64,000 bases of DNA from Paralithodes platypus (taxonomy: Eukaryota; Arthropoda; Malacostraca; Decapoda; Lithodidae). The DNA lies in NCBI GenBank assembly GCA_032716605.1, contig CM064545.1:5451199-5515198 (forward strand), written 5' to 3'. The notes under the pieces are model-generated. The model did not search any database, was not told where the DNA came from, and worked only from the letters and a program-made list of their open reading frames with translations. Positions 1 through 9,731 of the stretch are shown piece after piece. Made by a program: the position numbers and the translations under genes. How positions within the stretch are numbered: the first letter of the stretch is position 1; every line of letters starts with the position of its first letter.

Positions 1-197
1 TGTTGTCTTATATAGTATGTTCTATTGTCATGTATATATTTAACTTCAAGCTATTTCTTAACTTTTATTAGGAAAAATAATGTAATCTAAAATGCATAGT
101 TACTATTACTCTAATTTGGGAGCTGATGTGTACTGTCCACCTGCTTCCTCAATATATATAATGTATTAAGAAATAACATTGATTGATTGATTGAATG
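1..197 (+). repeat. Possible LINE 3' end with TTGA-repeat tail
   Basis: AT-rich sequence ends in a short TTGA-type tandem tail at about 178-196. Such tails are typical of the 3' ends of CR1/L2-like LINEs in arthropods. No coding sequence is present, so the assignment rests only on the tail and is weak. Confidence 0.25.
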
Positions 198-241
198 ACT
201 ACTACTACTACTACTACTACTACTTCTGCTACTACTACTAT
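198..241 (+). repeat. (ACT)n microsatellite
   Basis: About fourteen ACT triplets with one interruption (TTCTGCT near 233). Confidence 0.9.
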
Positions 242-570
242 CACACTACCTAGCTGTTCCATTACCCGTAACCCCGTACCACGTCAGTTTGGCTTGTGTT
301 GGTATATTTATGAGGCTCTTAGCAGCCTTCTCACACTTTACAGGACACAGTAATACTACCACAGACTTGTTCATGACCCAGAGTGTTAGGGCTATCATGC
401 TATTAGAGGTGGATTCACACTACCGTTTTTCCATTAAATTTGTTCGTTGACGCTGGCCTGGCAGCTTCTAAAATCAAGGTACAGTATATGGAATTTAACC
501 AACTATTGTAATCTACACTCAGTGTTGGTGTTGAGGCAAGTGTAAAGGAACAAAATTGCCCATATAAAGT

Positions 571-806
571 CACCTGGAAAAGTGCTCTTATTGCAACCAG
601 GAGAAACAGTTTGTGGAAGGAGCGAGAGTGATTTAGAAATTGGACGTGTAAGCGCGACTGGCTGTGTCTGGGATTTAAGCGTCAATGGCGGCTCCTGATT
701 GGTCGAGCCGGAGGGTGTGGCAATGTTGTGATACTCGCCAGGAATGTCAGGTACAGCTGGTTTAAAGGGATGCTTTAATCCAGCGTTCTGATTGGCTAGC
801 AGGATT
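571..806 (+). repeat. Dispersed repeat, left copy (possible LTR U3 piece)
   Basis: This segment matches 14414-14647 in the same orientation, with roughly 15 differences over about 220 aligned positions by eye. Both copies hold several ATTGG motifs, which read as CCAAT boxes on the minus strand. They bracket the gypsy-A plus BEL nest, so they may be U3 parts of the gypsy-A LTR pair, but similarity stops abruptly at about 571 on this side. Confidence 0.75.
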
Positions 807-1184
807 TTTACTTAACCAACTCATGCTAAATTAAGGCAAGCACCTGATTGCCGCAGTACTATTCCTCTAAAATCCCGGGCATCAGTTTGCCAATCAATTA
901 AGCCACTATGCTCACTGATACACCTGTGAAGCTGAATTGCTGGATTCTGGTTCCCTATCGCTGTTTTGGCTAACATGACTTGCCCCGGTTGGCTGAAGAG
1001 TTGTTTGAAAGCTCTAAGGGTTTGTATTCTTTGCCCTTTTCCGTCGACAATGGCTAGTAGGCGACGGAGCCGGTACTGAGGGTCAGTTGGGAAAGGCATG
1101 GTGCGTTACAACTGACTGGCACGTGGTGCCTCGGGGGTTCTATTTATAGCCTCGTCCGGGTACCTGATTGGTGGGCGGCTAATT
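807..1184. other. Non-coding stretch between repeat and gypsy-A 3' coding remnant
   Basis: No supported gene. On the minus strand there is a TATA-like CTATAAATAGAA at about 1140-1151 with a CCAAT box some 15-20 bp upstream (about 1165), which could be an old promoter of the minus-strand retroelement. Confidence 0.3.
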
Positions 1185-1840
1185 CTACCATTCTTTCCGC
1201 AAGGCCCATTGGTTTAGGGGAATTCGTTGGACTCTTGCCTGTGAAATCAGTCTGTCTTCTTGTGACTTATTTATTTCAGTCGAAGTGGAACCATATAGAT
1301 TTCTTCTTTCGGTAAATACCCCTTTCTCGGGTATTTCTTCTTTGAGATATTCTTCCTCACTACTTAAAGTCTCATTAAATTCTACCTCAAAATTTGAAAC
1401 GTTGTTTTCCGGATCCGTAGAATTATCGCAATTTATAGATCCTCGGGATTTCCCCTCAGTTTCTCTGTTCGGACGCAGAGTAACTCTCGTCTTGGTTCCT
1501 ACCATAGGACCGCCAGAACGGGAAAACTCCAGTATAATCTTCTCTCAAAATGGGACCTTTTGCCTTATCACGAGTTGAAAAGTCATCAGAATCATCAGCC
1601 CTGGATTCTATATCTCCCTCACTTTCTTCCCCGCTACTCCACTCGCTCATATCCGAGGGTAAAATTCCCTCGTACCGTTTAGTATGGCGGATATGCGTAG
1701 CCGAAACCATATCCTCATGATGTAAATATAAGACTTGGTACGGTCCATTTATCTCCACAACTCGGAAAGGACCCTCATATTTCTCTTCCAATTTACCAGT
1801 CCGAGTGGGGTCATGTCTCTCGACCAGAATTATTCCCCCC
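1185..1840 (-). pseudogene. Gypsy-A integrase C-terminal region and downstream tail (decayed)
   Basis: The frame 1791-1456 encodes an integrase C-terminal SH3-like segment: it begins KYEGPFRVVEINGPYQVLYL and continues to a HIRHTKRYEG ending. This matches the 'GPF.V......Y.L.......HV..LK.Y' pattern of Ty3/gypsy integrases. A second frame, 1505-1185, overlaps it and continues an acidic, Ser/Glu-rich tail, so a frameshift separates the two. It lies downstream of the integrase core remnant (2355-2897) on the same strand and is separated from it by a LINE insertion. Not functional as it stands. Confidence 0.65.
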
Positions 1841-1864
1841 GGTAATATGGATTATTTAAGGTAA

Positions 1865-2140
1865 ATTTCTTGGGCTGCCATTGTTGTTGTTGTTGCTGTT
1901 CCCCAAGCTGCCTGGCCGAACAGTCCCAAGGCCCGGAGCAAGGCCAAGGCCATAGCCGAGCGCCCCCACAGAATCCTCCCTGTCGACCACAATAAAGCCT
2001 GGGTGACCGAAGCCACTCCATGGCGGGGAGCTGAGGAGGGTGCGGAAACACCCGGGAAACCAAAGCCCCACCCAGGGCCCTGTGCCCCTCAGCAATTATG
2101 AAGAGAAAGTTGAGGGGCAAAGGAAAAATGTGACGCTTTG
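1865..2140 (-). mobile_element. 3' tail of a LINE (same family as 28299-29085) inserted in gypsy-A
   Basis: Read on the minus strand, this segment resembles the end of the LINE fragment at 28299-29085. Both share GTTCGGCCAGGCAGCTT followed closely by GGGAACA and a CAA/AAC triplet tail. Here the tail is the (TTG)n tract at about 1880-1895 on the plus strand. The insertion splits the gypsy-A integrase core from its C-terminal domain. It is strongly 5' truncated and only the last part of the LINE frame is represented, with indels. The left boundary is set by the triplet tail; the right boundary is approximate. Confidence 0.65.
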
Positions 2141-2354
2141 GCTTCCAATCTTGGTAGATTGGGAGGTCAATCCACGGAAGAGACGCCGTCAGCTGACGTT
2201 GACTATCGTGGCTATGAACTCATTGCCATCTTTCCCCTTGGCCTTGAAGATAATGTTCTGGTCGGGAGTATTTGGCGGAATTGATAGGGTAGGGTAATAG
2301 TCGTTCTTGAGGTAGTTTAGGAGTAATTCCAGATCTAATCTCATAGGTAGAATA

Positions 2355-2897
2355 TCAGGTGGTTCTACAAACTGTGATATTGATTCCCCAGATTTCCGGC
2401 AATAGCTCTGGCCAACCTCGGGATATTTCTTCCCCTTGTGAACTTAGACTGGCTCTTACACAATTTGCTAGTAACCGATGATTTCTTTCACATACAGCGT
2501 TCCCTTGGGGGTAATACGGGTAGGTGTGTTGAATCTGGTAACTCAAGGTATCCCCCAAATGTTGCTAAATGTCATTATTAAATTCCTTCCCCCTTTCACT
2601 CAGAACACATTTGGAGTGCTATACATAAAATTACTTTCTCCAGTATACTATTACAACGGTCTCAGCTTTCTTGTCCGGAATAGCACAAGCAACCGTGTAC
2701 TTTGAGAAGAGGTCAACACAGGTCAAAATGTACCTTTTGCTCGTCCGTTTGGGCAGGGGTCCCATATGTCCAAAGTTAGCAAGAAGTAATTTTCTCTGAT
2801 CCGTAGTAATAAAGGTGGGAGATATTCGAGCTTCATTTTGTGCATCTGGTTCAAAAATCCCAGCAGTCATTCCGTGGTATCTGGGAATTTCTATCAT
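2355..2897 (-). pseudogene. Gypsy-A integrase core remnant
   Basis: Two minus-strand frames carry parts of a retroviral-type (rve) integrase core. 2897-2631 contains GHMGPLPKRTSKRYILTCVD and LFSKYTVACAI, matching the 'GPLP.....Y.L...D.FS.....' start of the core. 2558-2355 contains YYPQGNAVCERNHRLL, matching the 'HPQGNG..ER.N..L' segment with the catalytic Glu. The region with the second catalytic Asp is not readable between them. The expected first Asp ('.H.D..GPL') is replaced locally (ANFGHMGPLP). The frame begins only a few bases after the protease remnant; no RT/RNase H lies between. Inactive. Confidence 0.75.
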
Positions 2898-3330
2898 TCT
2901 CCAGGATTAGGGGGGATAGACATTATTCCCGTGGTAGCTACTATTTGGGGTCGTAGGGTGGTCGTAGTGTCTTTTGGGCTACACTCTATGGTTACCCCTA
3001 ATTGACTCATTAGATCTATTCCCAGATAGCCATCTACTCCGCTGTTGGATTTTCCCGATAGAACACAAATATCCGTGGTGAATTTAATTCCTTTCCACTG
3101 TACCACCAGGGTGTTAGTTTTCCCTAAAATCGTCAATGGTTGCCCTCCGCCTCCTGCCAACTGTATACTAGTTTGGATTTAGGGGTCCTAGTTCTCTCTG
3201 ACTATTTTTCACAAAGGTCTCCAAAAGACAACTTATATTTGACCCTGTATTTATTAACATGTTCGCTGCTTTCCCATTTATTATTAATGTTTCGCAGCGC
3301 GTTTGTCTTTCTAATACATTAACCTCGCCA
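2894..3330 (-). pseudogene. Gypsy-A aspartic protease remnant with altered active site
   Basis: The frame 3160-2894 holds the C-terminal half of a retropepsin, including VDGYLGIDLM, the 'ILG.D.L' type motif. Just upstream in another frame (about 3330-3172) lies MLINTGSNISCL, the 'LLDTGS.IS.L' active-site motif, in which the catalytic Asp codon is Asn (3249-3251). An in-frame stop near 3170 separates the halves. Order gag-protease-integrase is readable, but the reverse transcriptase expected next in a gypsy element is absent. Confidence 0.7.
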
Positions 3331-3340
3331 TATCGCCCTT

Positions 3341-4130
3341 CTATGAGAGGTTTAGGGGAAAATGTTCTCCCCCTTCTGGCATCGTGATTTTTGGTTGGGT
3401 CTCAGTTTCTCTGTACTCTACTGGGATCATTCCCCCCTGTTTTGGATTTGTCACCATTGCAAGGGATCGGTCGTTTGGGTGTGTCGGTCTCGAGTTGAAT
3501 CTGTGTGTCTGAGTTTGAGAACGGTTCGAGCAGTTCTTAGCTAGGTGTCCGGCTTGTCTGCATATAAAGCATCGGATCATCGTTTTCTGATACCCTTTGT
3601 CTAGGTTCTCCTCCCCCTTTCTTTTTCTCCTCCTTTAGCTATCTGGCTTCCATCATTTTCTTGATTACATCCATGAGTTCCTTTGTGGTAGTTACTTCAT
3701 GTATAATACAGTGTTTTCTAACTTCCACAGGACATGCTTGAATCTTGATTTCTTTTATCTCGGTCTGCTGACTCTCCTGGTCCATGTGAGGGCAATCAGT
3801 TTTGACATTCTTCATGATTTCCCTCCTCAGGGTTCTCACATTTTGTCCGTCTAATTTCATATTCTTTAGTTTGTCTCTGGCCTTCCTTGTGGAGGTTTCT
3901 CAGCCAAATTATTCTATCAGAACCTTTCTAACTTCTACTCATGATGCTAGTCCCTCTAGGCGTACTCTTACGTCGTTCAGGGCCTTGCCTAAGTGTGCCT
4001 TTCCATAGGCTATCTTCTTCTTATCCTCTCCCATATCAAGTAGGGTGAATTGACATTCTAATTGTTCAATCCACAGTTCGATTTCCTCTTTCCCTTCCTC
4101 CCATAATCTAAATGGTAGTAATGTCGTCAT
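3341..4130 (-). pseudogene. Gypsy-A gag remnants with CCHC zinc knuckle
   Basis: Three minus-strand frames (4130-3939, 3860-3639, 3580-3341) together read as a decayed gag. The first starts with an ATG at 4130 and contains ELWIEQLECQF, typical of a gypsy capsid N-terminal region. The last contains CFICRQAGHLAKNC, a perfect C-x2-C-x4-H-x4-C knuckle near its start. Stops and frame changes separate the three. Upstream, at 4185-4197, sits a plausible primer-binding site. Confidence 0.7.
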
Positions 4131-4184
4131 TATGTCTGGTTCGTTAGATAAATATACTCAATCCAAACAATTTGTCGAATCACA

Positions 4185-4198
4185 CCGCTTGCCACCAA
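4185..4198 (-). promoter_or_regulatory. Gypsy-A primer-binding site (predicted)
   Basis: On the minus strand TGGTGGCAAGCGG begins a few bases inside the sequence TGTAGTACAGG (plus strand, from 4200), which would be the inner LTR edge. The gypsy-B element has a very similar TGGCGGCAGCGGTG at 61832. Two independent elements with matching motifs at the expected place support the call. Confidence 0.55.
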
Positions 4199-4199
4199 A

Positions 4200-5110
4200 T
4201 GTAGTACAGGTACTTATTTTTTCCAAATCTAAGTATTCTACTAAGGTGGGAATAATTCGACAGTTGCTCAGAAGTTCGTACCTTTATTTAACTAACTCCC
4301 TGTAAGCATGTATTCTCTTAGCAATTGATTCGCTGTTCGGGCCAGAATGAGTTCAACCCACAAATTGAATAATATCGTCGACCCAATATAGATTGTACGT
4401 TGGAACTCTTAAGTTCCCGCTACCACCTATTTGGATACCCGTTATTCAGGCATTGACTCACTCTGACTTCGATCCAAACGCACATAACTATTTCCAAAAG
4501 AAACGACAAACTTTACTGCGCCTTAATATGTCCAATCGTAAGACTAAGGCTTTAATCAATTTAATCTAAGCTTCCATATATTTACAGTATATCCTATCCA
4601 TATATCACCTCTCTCAAAACATGTAATTATGTACCCATAGGCAATTACTTAAATTTAACTCTATTCCGGAGTGTCCCACACTCGTGCTTCCTATCTTACA
4701 GATGAATTAACACAATACAACTTAACCCTTATGTTATATTCAATATCATACAGATTCAAACAATATACCTCATTACATAGTCCATTATAATCACTATTAC
4801 ATAAGTACCTATGTCATCATTACAACATTTGACACTTGATCACTTCGTATATCAGAATTACAATATCCGACTCAATGTTCAACTCAATTATATCATGAAT
4901 ACTATATCTATCAATTCATTATCTATTTATTTCAACGTTACAATATCTCTCACAATAGTCGACTCGACTTGTTACTTATGTCATGATTACAATATCGCTA
5001 ATTCCTGGTGGGCGGGTTGCCCTTCTATGATGCTAATATTTAAAATGTATTCCTTAGTCAATAACGTTGTTTCCTTTATAACAAAAACAATATATTTCAT
5101 AAGATGGACT
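4200..5110 (-). other. AT-rich presumed LTR part of gypsy-A
   Basis: No credible gene. It begins with TGT right next to the predicted primer-binding site, as expected for the inner end of the 5' LTR of a minus-strand element, and continues across the BEL insertion into 12994 onward. The matching left LTR could not be found in the window, so the LTR status is inferred. Confidence 0.4.
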
Positions 5111-5115
5111 AGAGT
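5111..5115. repeat. Target-site duplication of the BEL/Pao insertion (left)
   Basis: AGAGT immediately precedes the left LTR and is repeated at 12989-12993 immediately after the right LTR. Five base pairs is a usual duplication length for BEL/Pao elements. Confidence 0.9.
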
Positions 5116-5906
5116 TGTGGTAAACTATCAATGGAAGTTAAATATTACTAAGCTATAATGAATCAAATAAAATCAATCCAAATGAATACTCTATATCTAA
5201 ATTGAATTCAATCTGAAACAAGCTAATTTATATCCAAAGGTCTCACATAATAAATGTATATAATTATAGGGTAAGGTTATAAGGGTTAATATTAGCCAGG
5301 AATTAACTCACCAATAGTTCCACGTGGCAATGAGGCAAGGGAGAACGTTTTACCCAATATGGCGGTGGACAATGGGGAACGAGACTTCGGTCCCAAGACA
5401 CGAGTCAAGTTAAAGAAAGAATAAATGATTACATGGGAATGGACATGAATAATATGCTTATCTATCAGTTAGTCATGATGTCGATGAGAGCGTCGTGATG
5501 GTGTAGTTGTGTGTATTGCTGTATGTGTATTGTGATTGGAGGCACAAAAGTACGATCAACTGAGGGCGGAAAATTAGATGTTAACTGGTTGGTGTTCGTG
5601 AAGGCTCTGGCGTACCTCAAAAGCACACCTTGCTGCCTTGGCAAACCGCCAGGAGCCCAAATTATCGTACCGCATTTAGGTTGCTCTATACGATAAATTA
5701 TATTAATATATACGATAAATTCATATATACTACATAAGACCATGGCAATATTGCTTAATAGCATATTAGGCCTTTTATAACTTAACCTATTTACAATCTT
5801 ATAATATACGATCTACTCGTCCTACGTCGTGCTGTAGGAGAGATCGTGACGTCACAGAGACATACAAGATCACAAAAGAGTCATATTCTATCGTATTTAT
5901 ACGATA
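5116..5906 (-). repeat. BEL/Pao 3' LTR (left copy)
   Basis: 791 bp, near-identical to 12198-12988. The outer plus-strand end is TGTGGTAAAC; the inner end is the palindrome TATCGTATTTATACGATA (5889-5906). On the coding strand it therefore begins TA rather than the usual TG, but ends CA. Open frames in it (for example 5465-5764) occur in both LTRs and are not considered genes. Confidence 0.95.
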
Positions 5907-5928
5907 CACTCCCCCCACAAAAAAGACC
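5907..5928 (-). promoter_or_regulatory. Polypurine tract of the BEL/Pao element
   Basis: On the minus strand a purine-rich run including GTGGGGGGAGTG lies directly upstream of the 3' LTR, the position where plus-strand DNA synthesis is primed. Confidence 0.75.
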
Positions 5929-5945
5929 TGAACCCCAACTTAAAC

Positions 5946-8900
5946 CTAAAGTTGCCCAGAGGGTATCTTCTGACGCCACAAGGCGACAGCGCCAGCAGCA
6001 GCGCGTCTGGGACGCGTCCCGGTCCGAGAATGATCACCATCAGTAAGAGGTGAGTCGTTCCTTTGAGAATCCTCGGACCCAGCAATAACAGGTGGAGCCT
6101 CAGATTGCAACGCGGAATCGAGCTCCAAAGCGTACAAACGTGCGATAGGACGAACAGTAGTTCCAGTGGCTGTCTTTAATAGCGCCACCCGCTCTACAGA
6201 GTCTGCCCCCTTGTATACCTCCAATACGCTGCCTAATTTCCAGTATAAACGAGGACTATCTTCTTTAATTAAAACAACTTCACCAACTGTAGGTGCCGTT
6301 GGTCTACCAGAGGGAGTAACACTCCTTTCCCTCAATGCTAGCAGATATTCACTAATCCACCGTTTCCTAAAATCCTCGATTATCCTGGATATATACTGGT
6401 ATCTCTTAGACACCGCTACCTCAGAGTACAACGAGGGATCCTCTAACTCTACTATGGATTGGAAATCAGATGGGAACGCAGTCAATGGTTTCCCATATAG
6501 CAAGTGAGCTGGCGTTAATGGTAGTGGTTCTTGCAGGTCGGTGCACACATATGTAAGCGGGCGATCATGTATGACTGCCTCTATCTCTGTGAGGACTGTC
6601 GTCAACTCACTCTTCTTTAATAGAGCACGTCCTACAACCGCTCTGAGTCCTGACTTTACTATGCCGACACACCGTTCCCACATTCCACCAAACCAAGGTG
6701 CCTTAACTGGAATGAACCTCCATTCGCACTTCTTCTCTCCCAAAAAAGTGATGATAGTAGGATCACTACTCATATCCTTTAGATATTTTGATGCTTGGAC
6801 ATAAGTGGGAGCATTGTCGCTAAGAATGAGTTGAGGGAATGAACGACGGGCACAAAACCGTCTAAACGCCAGCATAAATTCTTCGCTAGACATATTATCA
6901 CATAGTTCTAGGTGTACCGCTCGAGACGTCGCACAGGTAAACAATAAAATATAAACCTTCTCATGCTCCCTCGTCTTCAATGCCCCTGTGTAATCTAATC
7001 CTACCGCTTGGAAAGGTTCTACGTGCTTTACACGGCATTCAGGTAGAGGTGGAGCTGGTCCAGTTACATACGGTTTACCCTTTAGTCTCTGGCATATTAC
7101 ACACTTTCTCACTACGCGTCGAGCTACTTGTCGAACTCTGGGTATCCACCATGTGAGACGTAAATTGGATATAATATGACATACCCCGTAGTGTTTTACT
7201 TCCCTATGTGCACGTATGATCAATAGATCAGTAACGTGATGTCTTGTTGGCCTAAGTATAGGTCGGTTTGTGCCGTCTGGTACACCCGACCACTTCAGGC
7301 GACCCTCACACCTGATGAGGCCATTGTCTAGGTGCAACCTTAGTTGACGCACTATATTAGGCATTAATGTCTTATTCGAGCTTTTCAAGGATTCTAATTC
7401 ATTGGAAAAGGTTTCTACTTGAACCCATTTGATCAAAGTTACTTCAGCTGCTTTAAATTCACGAGCATCAATGTTGTGACCCCTGTTGCAGAGTTGGCCT
7501 GTTACTTTAAGCTTGAGATTGGATACATATCGCAACACCCAAGCTACAACTCTGACTAGTTTATTATAGTCACCGAATCTTGCCCACTTCATGATAGGAC
7601 CCGGTGGCTTATTTGGTTGGGCTGTAACTGCCACTGTTTCCAGTGGCAGAAGTCCCTTACCAACAGCATGCCATATCGTCCATTCACTTTCATGGAGCAG
7701 CCACTTTGGACCATGCCACCACAATTCGGACTTCATTAACTGGCTAGCCGTTATACCCCTAGTTATGAGATCACTAGGGTTTTCCTTTGTATTTACAAAA
7801 TGATAAGCAACGTCTGGCAAAAGGGCTCTAATCTCATCTACCCTATTCCGCACATAAACTGGCAGAGACTTCTTGCTATGTATCCAGTTGAGTGCGACCT
7901 GACTATCGCACCATACGTGAACGATTTCAATATTTAATTCGCTCTCGTATGCTGCGCGTACATGTTGCACCAGACGTGCTAATAGCAGCATGGCAGTCAA
8001 TTCCATTTTAGGGATAGTTACCTTCTTAACCGGGGCTACTTTGGCCCGGGCTGTAACTAAATGTGCCCCAAATGAAGTAACAACATATATGGCTACCCCG
8101 TATGCCGTGGCGCTAGCATCGCAAAACGTGTGTAACGTAACGTCACCGAACGCCGCCACTTTACGAGGTATTGGTTTAGTACATAGGATGGCATATTCAT
8201 TCAACAACAATGTCCCTTGGTCATTCAGGTCCTCGGGCAAACTGTCATCCCATCCTATTTTACGTCTCCAAACTTCCTGCATTAGAATCCTAGCTCTTAT
8301 GGTAACAGGTAATGCTAGACCCAAAGGATAAAAAAATTGCGCAACTTTGCTCAACAGACTTCTTTTTGTGTGCGCTCCTGTCTGCTGATCAAAAGACCTT
8401 GATTGAAAAGTTAGTATGTCATGTTTAGGTTGCCAGATCATCCCCAAATTTCTGGACTTTTCCTGGTTAAGAGATGCCGTACCATCCACTTGTATTAAAC
8501 TCTGAAGATCTTCACTATTAGTAACCCACTCGCGGAGAAATAGATGTGCATCCGCAAACAATCTGCGTGCTTGCCAGTATGCATACAACAAATCATCTTT
8601 ACTATCGCTAGTACCCTGCAAATTGTCAATGTATAATCCGCGAGATAGTTTACTTGTGTCCTCATGAGTGTCAGCTAGATGTTTTCTGATTGTGGCATTT
8701 AACAAAAACTGCGAGCAAGTGGCCCCAAAGAGTACAACCCGAAAACGGTATATTATGATGGGACTTTCAGAGTCGCTAATGTCGCCGAACCAAAGAAAGC
8801 GGGTAACATCTCTATCTTCCTCCTTTAGCTTGACCATCAAGAATGCTTTCTCGATGTCACTGGTATAGGCGTACTTCCCCAGCCTAAACCGCAATAGATG

Positions 8901-9731
8901 TTGGGACAGGTCCGACACCATGGACGGACCTGTCAACAGGCAGTCATTCAGACTGGGTTGTTGACCTTGGTGGGCAGAACAGTCATACACCACCCGTATT
9001 GGTGTGGTGACGCTGTCTTTCTTTACCCCATGATGGGCCAGATAGTGAACCCCACCCTTCTTACACGGTTCCTTGACATCGACTCTCTCTATAAAGCCCC
9101 TATCCTCATAACTCCGAAATACATCGTCATACGCCTGGCGCGTGCTCGGTTCGTTAGACAATTTCCGCTGCAATGCGCGCAAGCGACCTAATGCCAAACC
9201 ATAGTTGGTAGGCAGGCTTATCTCACTGTTCTTCCAGGGTAAACTAACTTTATATTGCTTGTCTGAGGCACAGTAGCACACAGACTCGTCAAACCTTTGT
9301 AGCGCAACTTCCGAGTCATAATCAGTCTCCATAGGATTAATGCCTATGTGATCCAATCTCCACAGTCGTTCCAGGTCGAACTCGGCAGCCATCTTAGGGT
9401 CACTAGGTTGGGAATCCTCCCTTCCCAACTCCTCTGCCGCGGTTACATTGACTCTATATATCGAGACCGTGTCGACCAGGACCTTTGACTGTGTAGTATG
9501 CACCTTTCCGCTCATGCAGTATCCAAATTTAGTGGGGATTAAAATTACACCACACATCTTTTTAAATCCAGGGTATACTACTTCATAATAATGATCCACA
9601 CCAAGTAGAACATGCACCTCACTCTGATTTCCCATGGGATCTGACAAGTTAACCCCTTTGCTACGTAATGCGTGTTCCACCTTCTTCACACCCACAGATA
9701 CATATTCTGGTAGGGTGTTTATCGATACAAG
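5946..9731 (-). CDS. pol: BEL/Pao pol: protease C-terminus, reverse transcriptase, RNase H, integrase
   Basis: About 1260 codons open from about 9731 to a stop at 5946. Order seen: protease end (INTLPEYVSVGVKK), RT motif A DIEKAF, motif B GATCSQFLLN, motif C LYIDNLQG, Pao-type RNase H (LHTFCDASATAYGVAIY, then CDSQVALNWIHS), integrase H2C2 zinc domain (ending CVICQRLKGKPY), and an rve core with catalytic residues in VGLDYTGAL, LSDNAPTYVQ and WERCVGIVK. A DUF5641-like C-terminal domain ends near VRPIARLYALEL. The RT has Y-I-D-N, a variant also seen in other BEL/Pao elements, so I do not call it a defect. There is no ATG at the start: this frame is offset by one base from gag and overlaps it at 9661-9731. 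It acts in reverse transcription and integration of its own element. Confidence 0.92.
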   Translation of the reverse strand, partial: LVSINTLPEYVSVGVKKVEHALRSKGVNLSDPMGNQSEVHVLLGVDHYYEVVYPGFKKMCGVILIPTKFGYCMSGKVHTTQSKVLVDTVSIYRVNVTAAEELGREDSQPSDPKMAAEFDLERLWRLDHIGINPMETDYDSEVALQRFDESVCYCASDKQYKVSLPWKNSEISLPTNYGLALGRLRALQRKLSNEPSTRQAYDDVFRSYEDRGFIERVDVKEPCKKGGVHYLAHHGVKKDSVTTPIRVVYDCSAHQGQQPSLNDCLLTGPSMVSDLSQHLLRFRLGKYAYTSDIEKAFLMVKLKEEDRDVTRFLWFGDISDSESPIIIYRFRVVLFGATCSQFLLNATIRKHLADTHEDTSKLSRGLYIDNLQGTSDSKDDLLYAYWQARRLFADAHLFLREWVTNSEDLQSLIQVDGTASLNQEKSRNLGMIWQPKHDILTFQSRSFDQQTGAHTKRSLLSKVAQFFYPLGLALPVTIRARILMQEVWRRKIGWDDSLPEDLNDQGTLLLNEYAILCTKPIPRKVAAFGDVTLHTFCDASATAYGVAIYVVTSFGAHLVTARAKVAPVKKVTIPKMELTAMLLLARLVQHVRAAYESELNIEIVHVWCDSQVALNWIHSKKSLPVYVRNRVDEIRALLPDVAYHFVNTKENPSDLITRGITASQLMKSELWWHGPKWLLHESEWTIWHAVGKGLLPLETVAVTAQPNKPPGPIMKWARFGDYNKLVRVVAWVLRYVSNLKLKVTGQLCNRGHNIDAREFKAAEVTLIKWVQVETFSNELESLKSSNKTLMPNIVRQLRLHLDNGLIRCEGRLKWSGVPDGTNRPILRPTRHHVTDLLIIRAHREVKHYGVCHIISNLRLTWWIPRVRQVARRVVRKCVICQRLKGKPYVTGPAPPLPECRVKHVEPFQAVGLDYTGALKTREHEKVYILLFTCATSRAVHLELCDNMSSEEFMLAFRRFCARRSFPQLILSDNAPTYVQASKYLKDMSSDPTIITFLGEKKCEWRFIPVKAPWFGGMWERCVGIVKSGLRAVVGRALLKKSELTTVLTEIEAVIHDRPLTYVCTDLQEPLPLTPAHLLYGKPLTAFPSDFQSIVELEDPSLYSEVAVSKRYQYISRIIEDFRKRWISEYLLALRERSVTPSGRPTAPTVGEVVLIKEDSPRLYWKLGSVLEVYKGADSVERVALLKTATGTTVRPIARLYALELDSALQSEAPPVIAGSEDSQRNDSPLTDGDHSRTGTRPRRAAAGAVALWRQKIPSGQL

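Noticed and set aside
5465..5764. 99-codon frame present in both BEL LTRs (also 12547-12846)
   Set aside because: It lies in LTR sequence, has no known domain, and is preserved in both copies only because the LTRs are nearly identical.
8600..8640. YIDN in place of YxDD in the BEL reverse transcriptase as an inactivating mutation
   Set aside because: Y-x-D-N variants are known to me in BEL/Pao elements, and the rest of the RT is intact.
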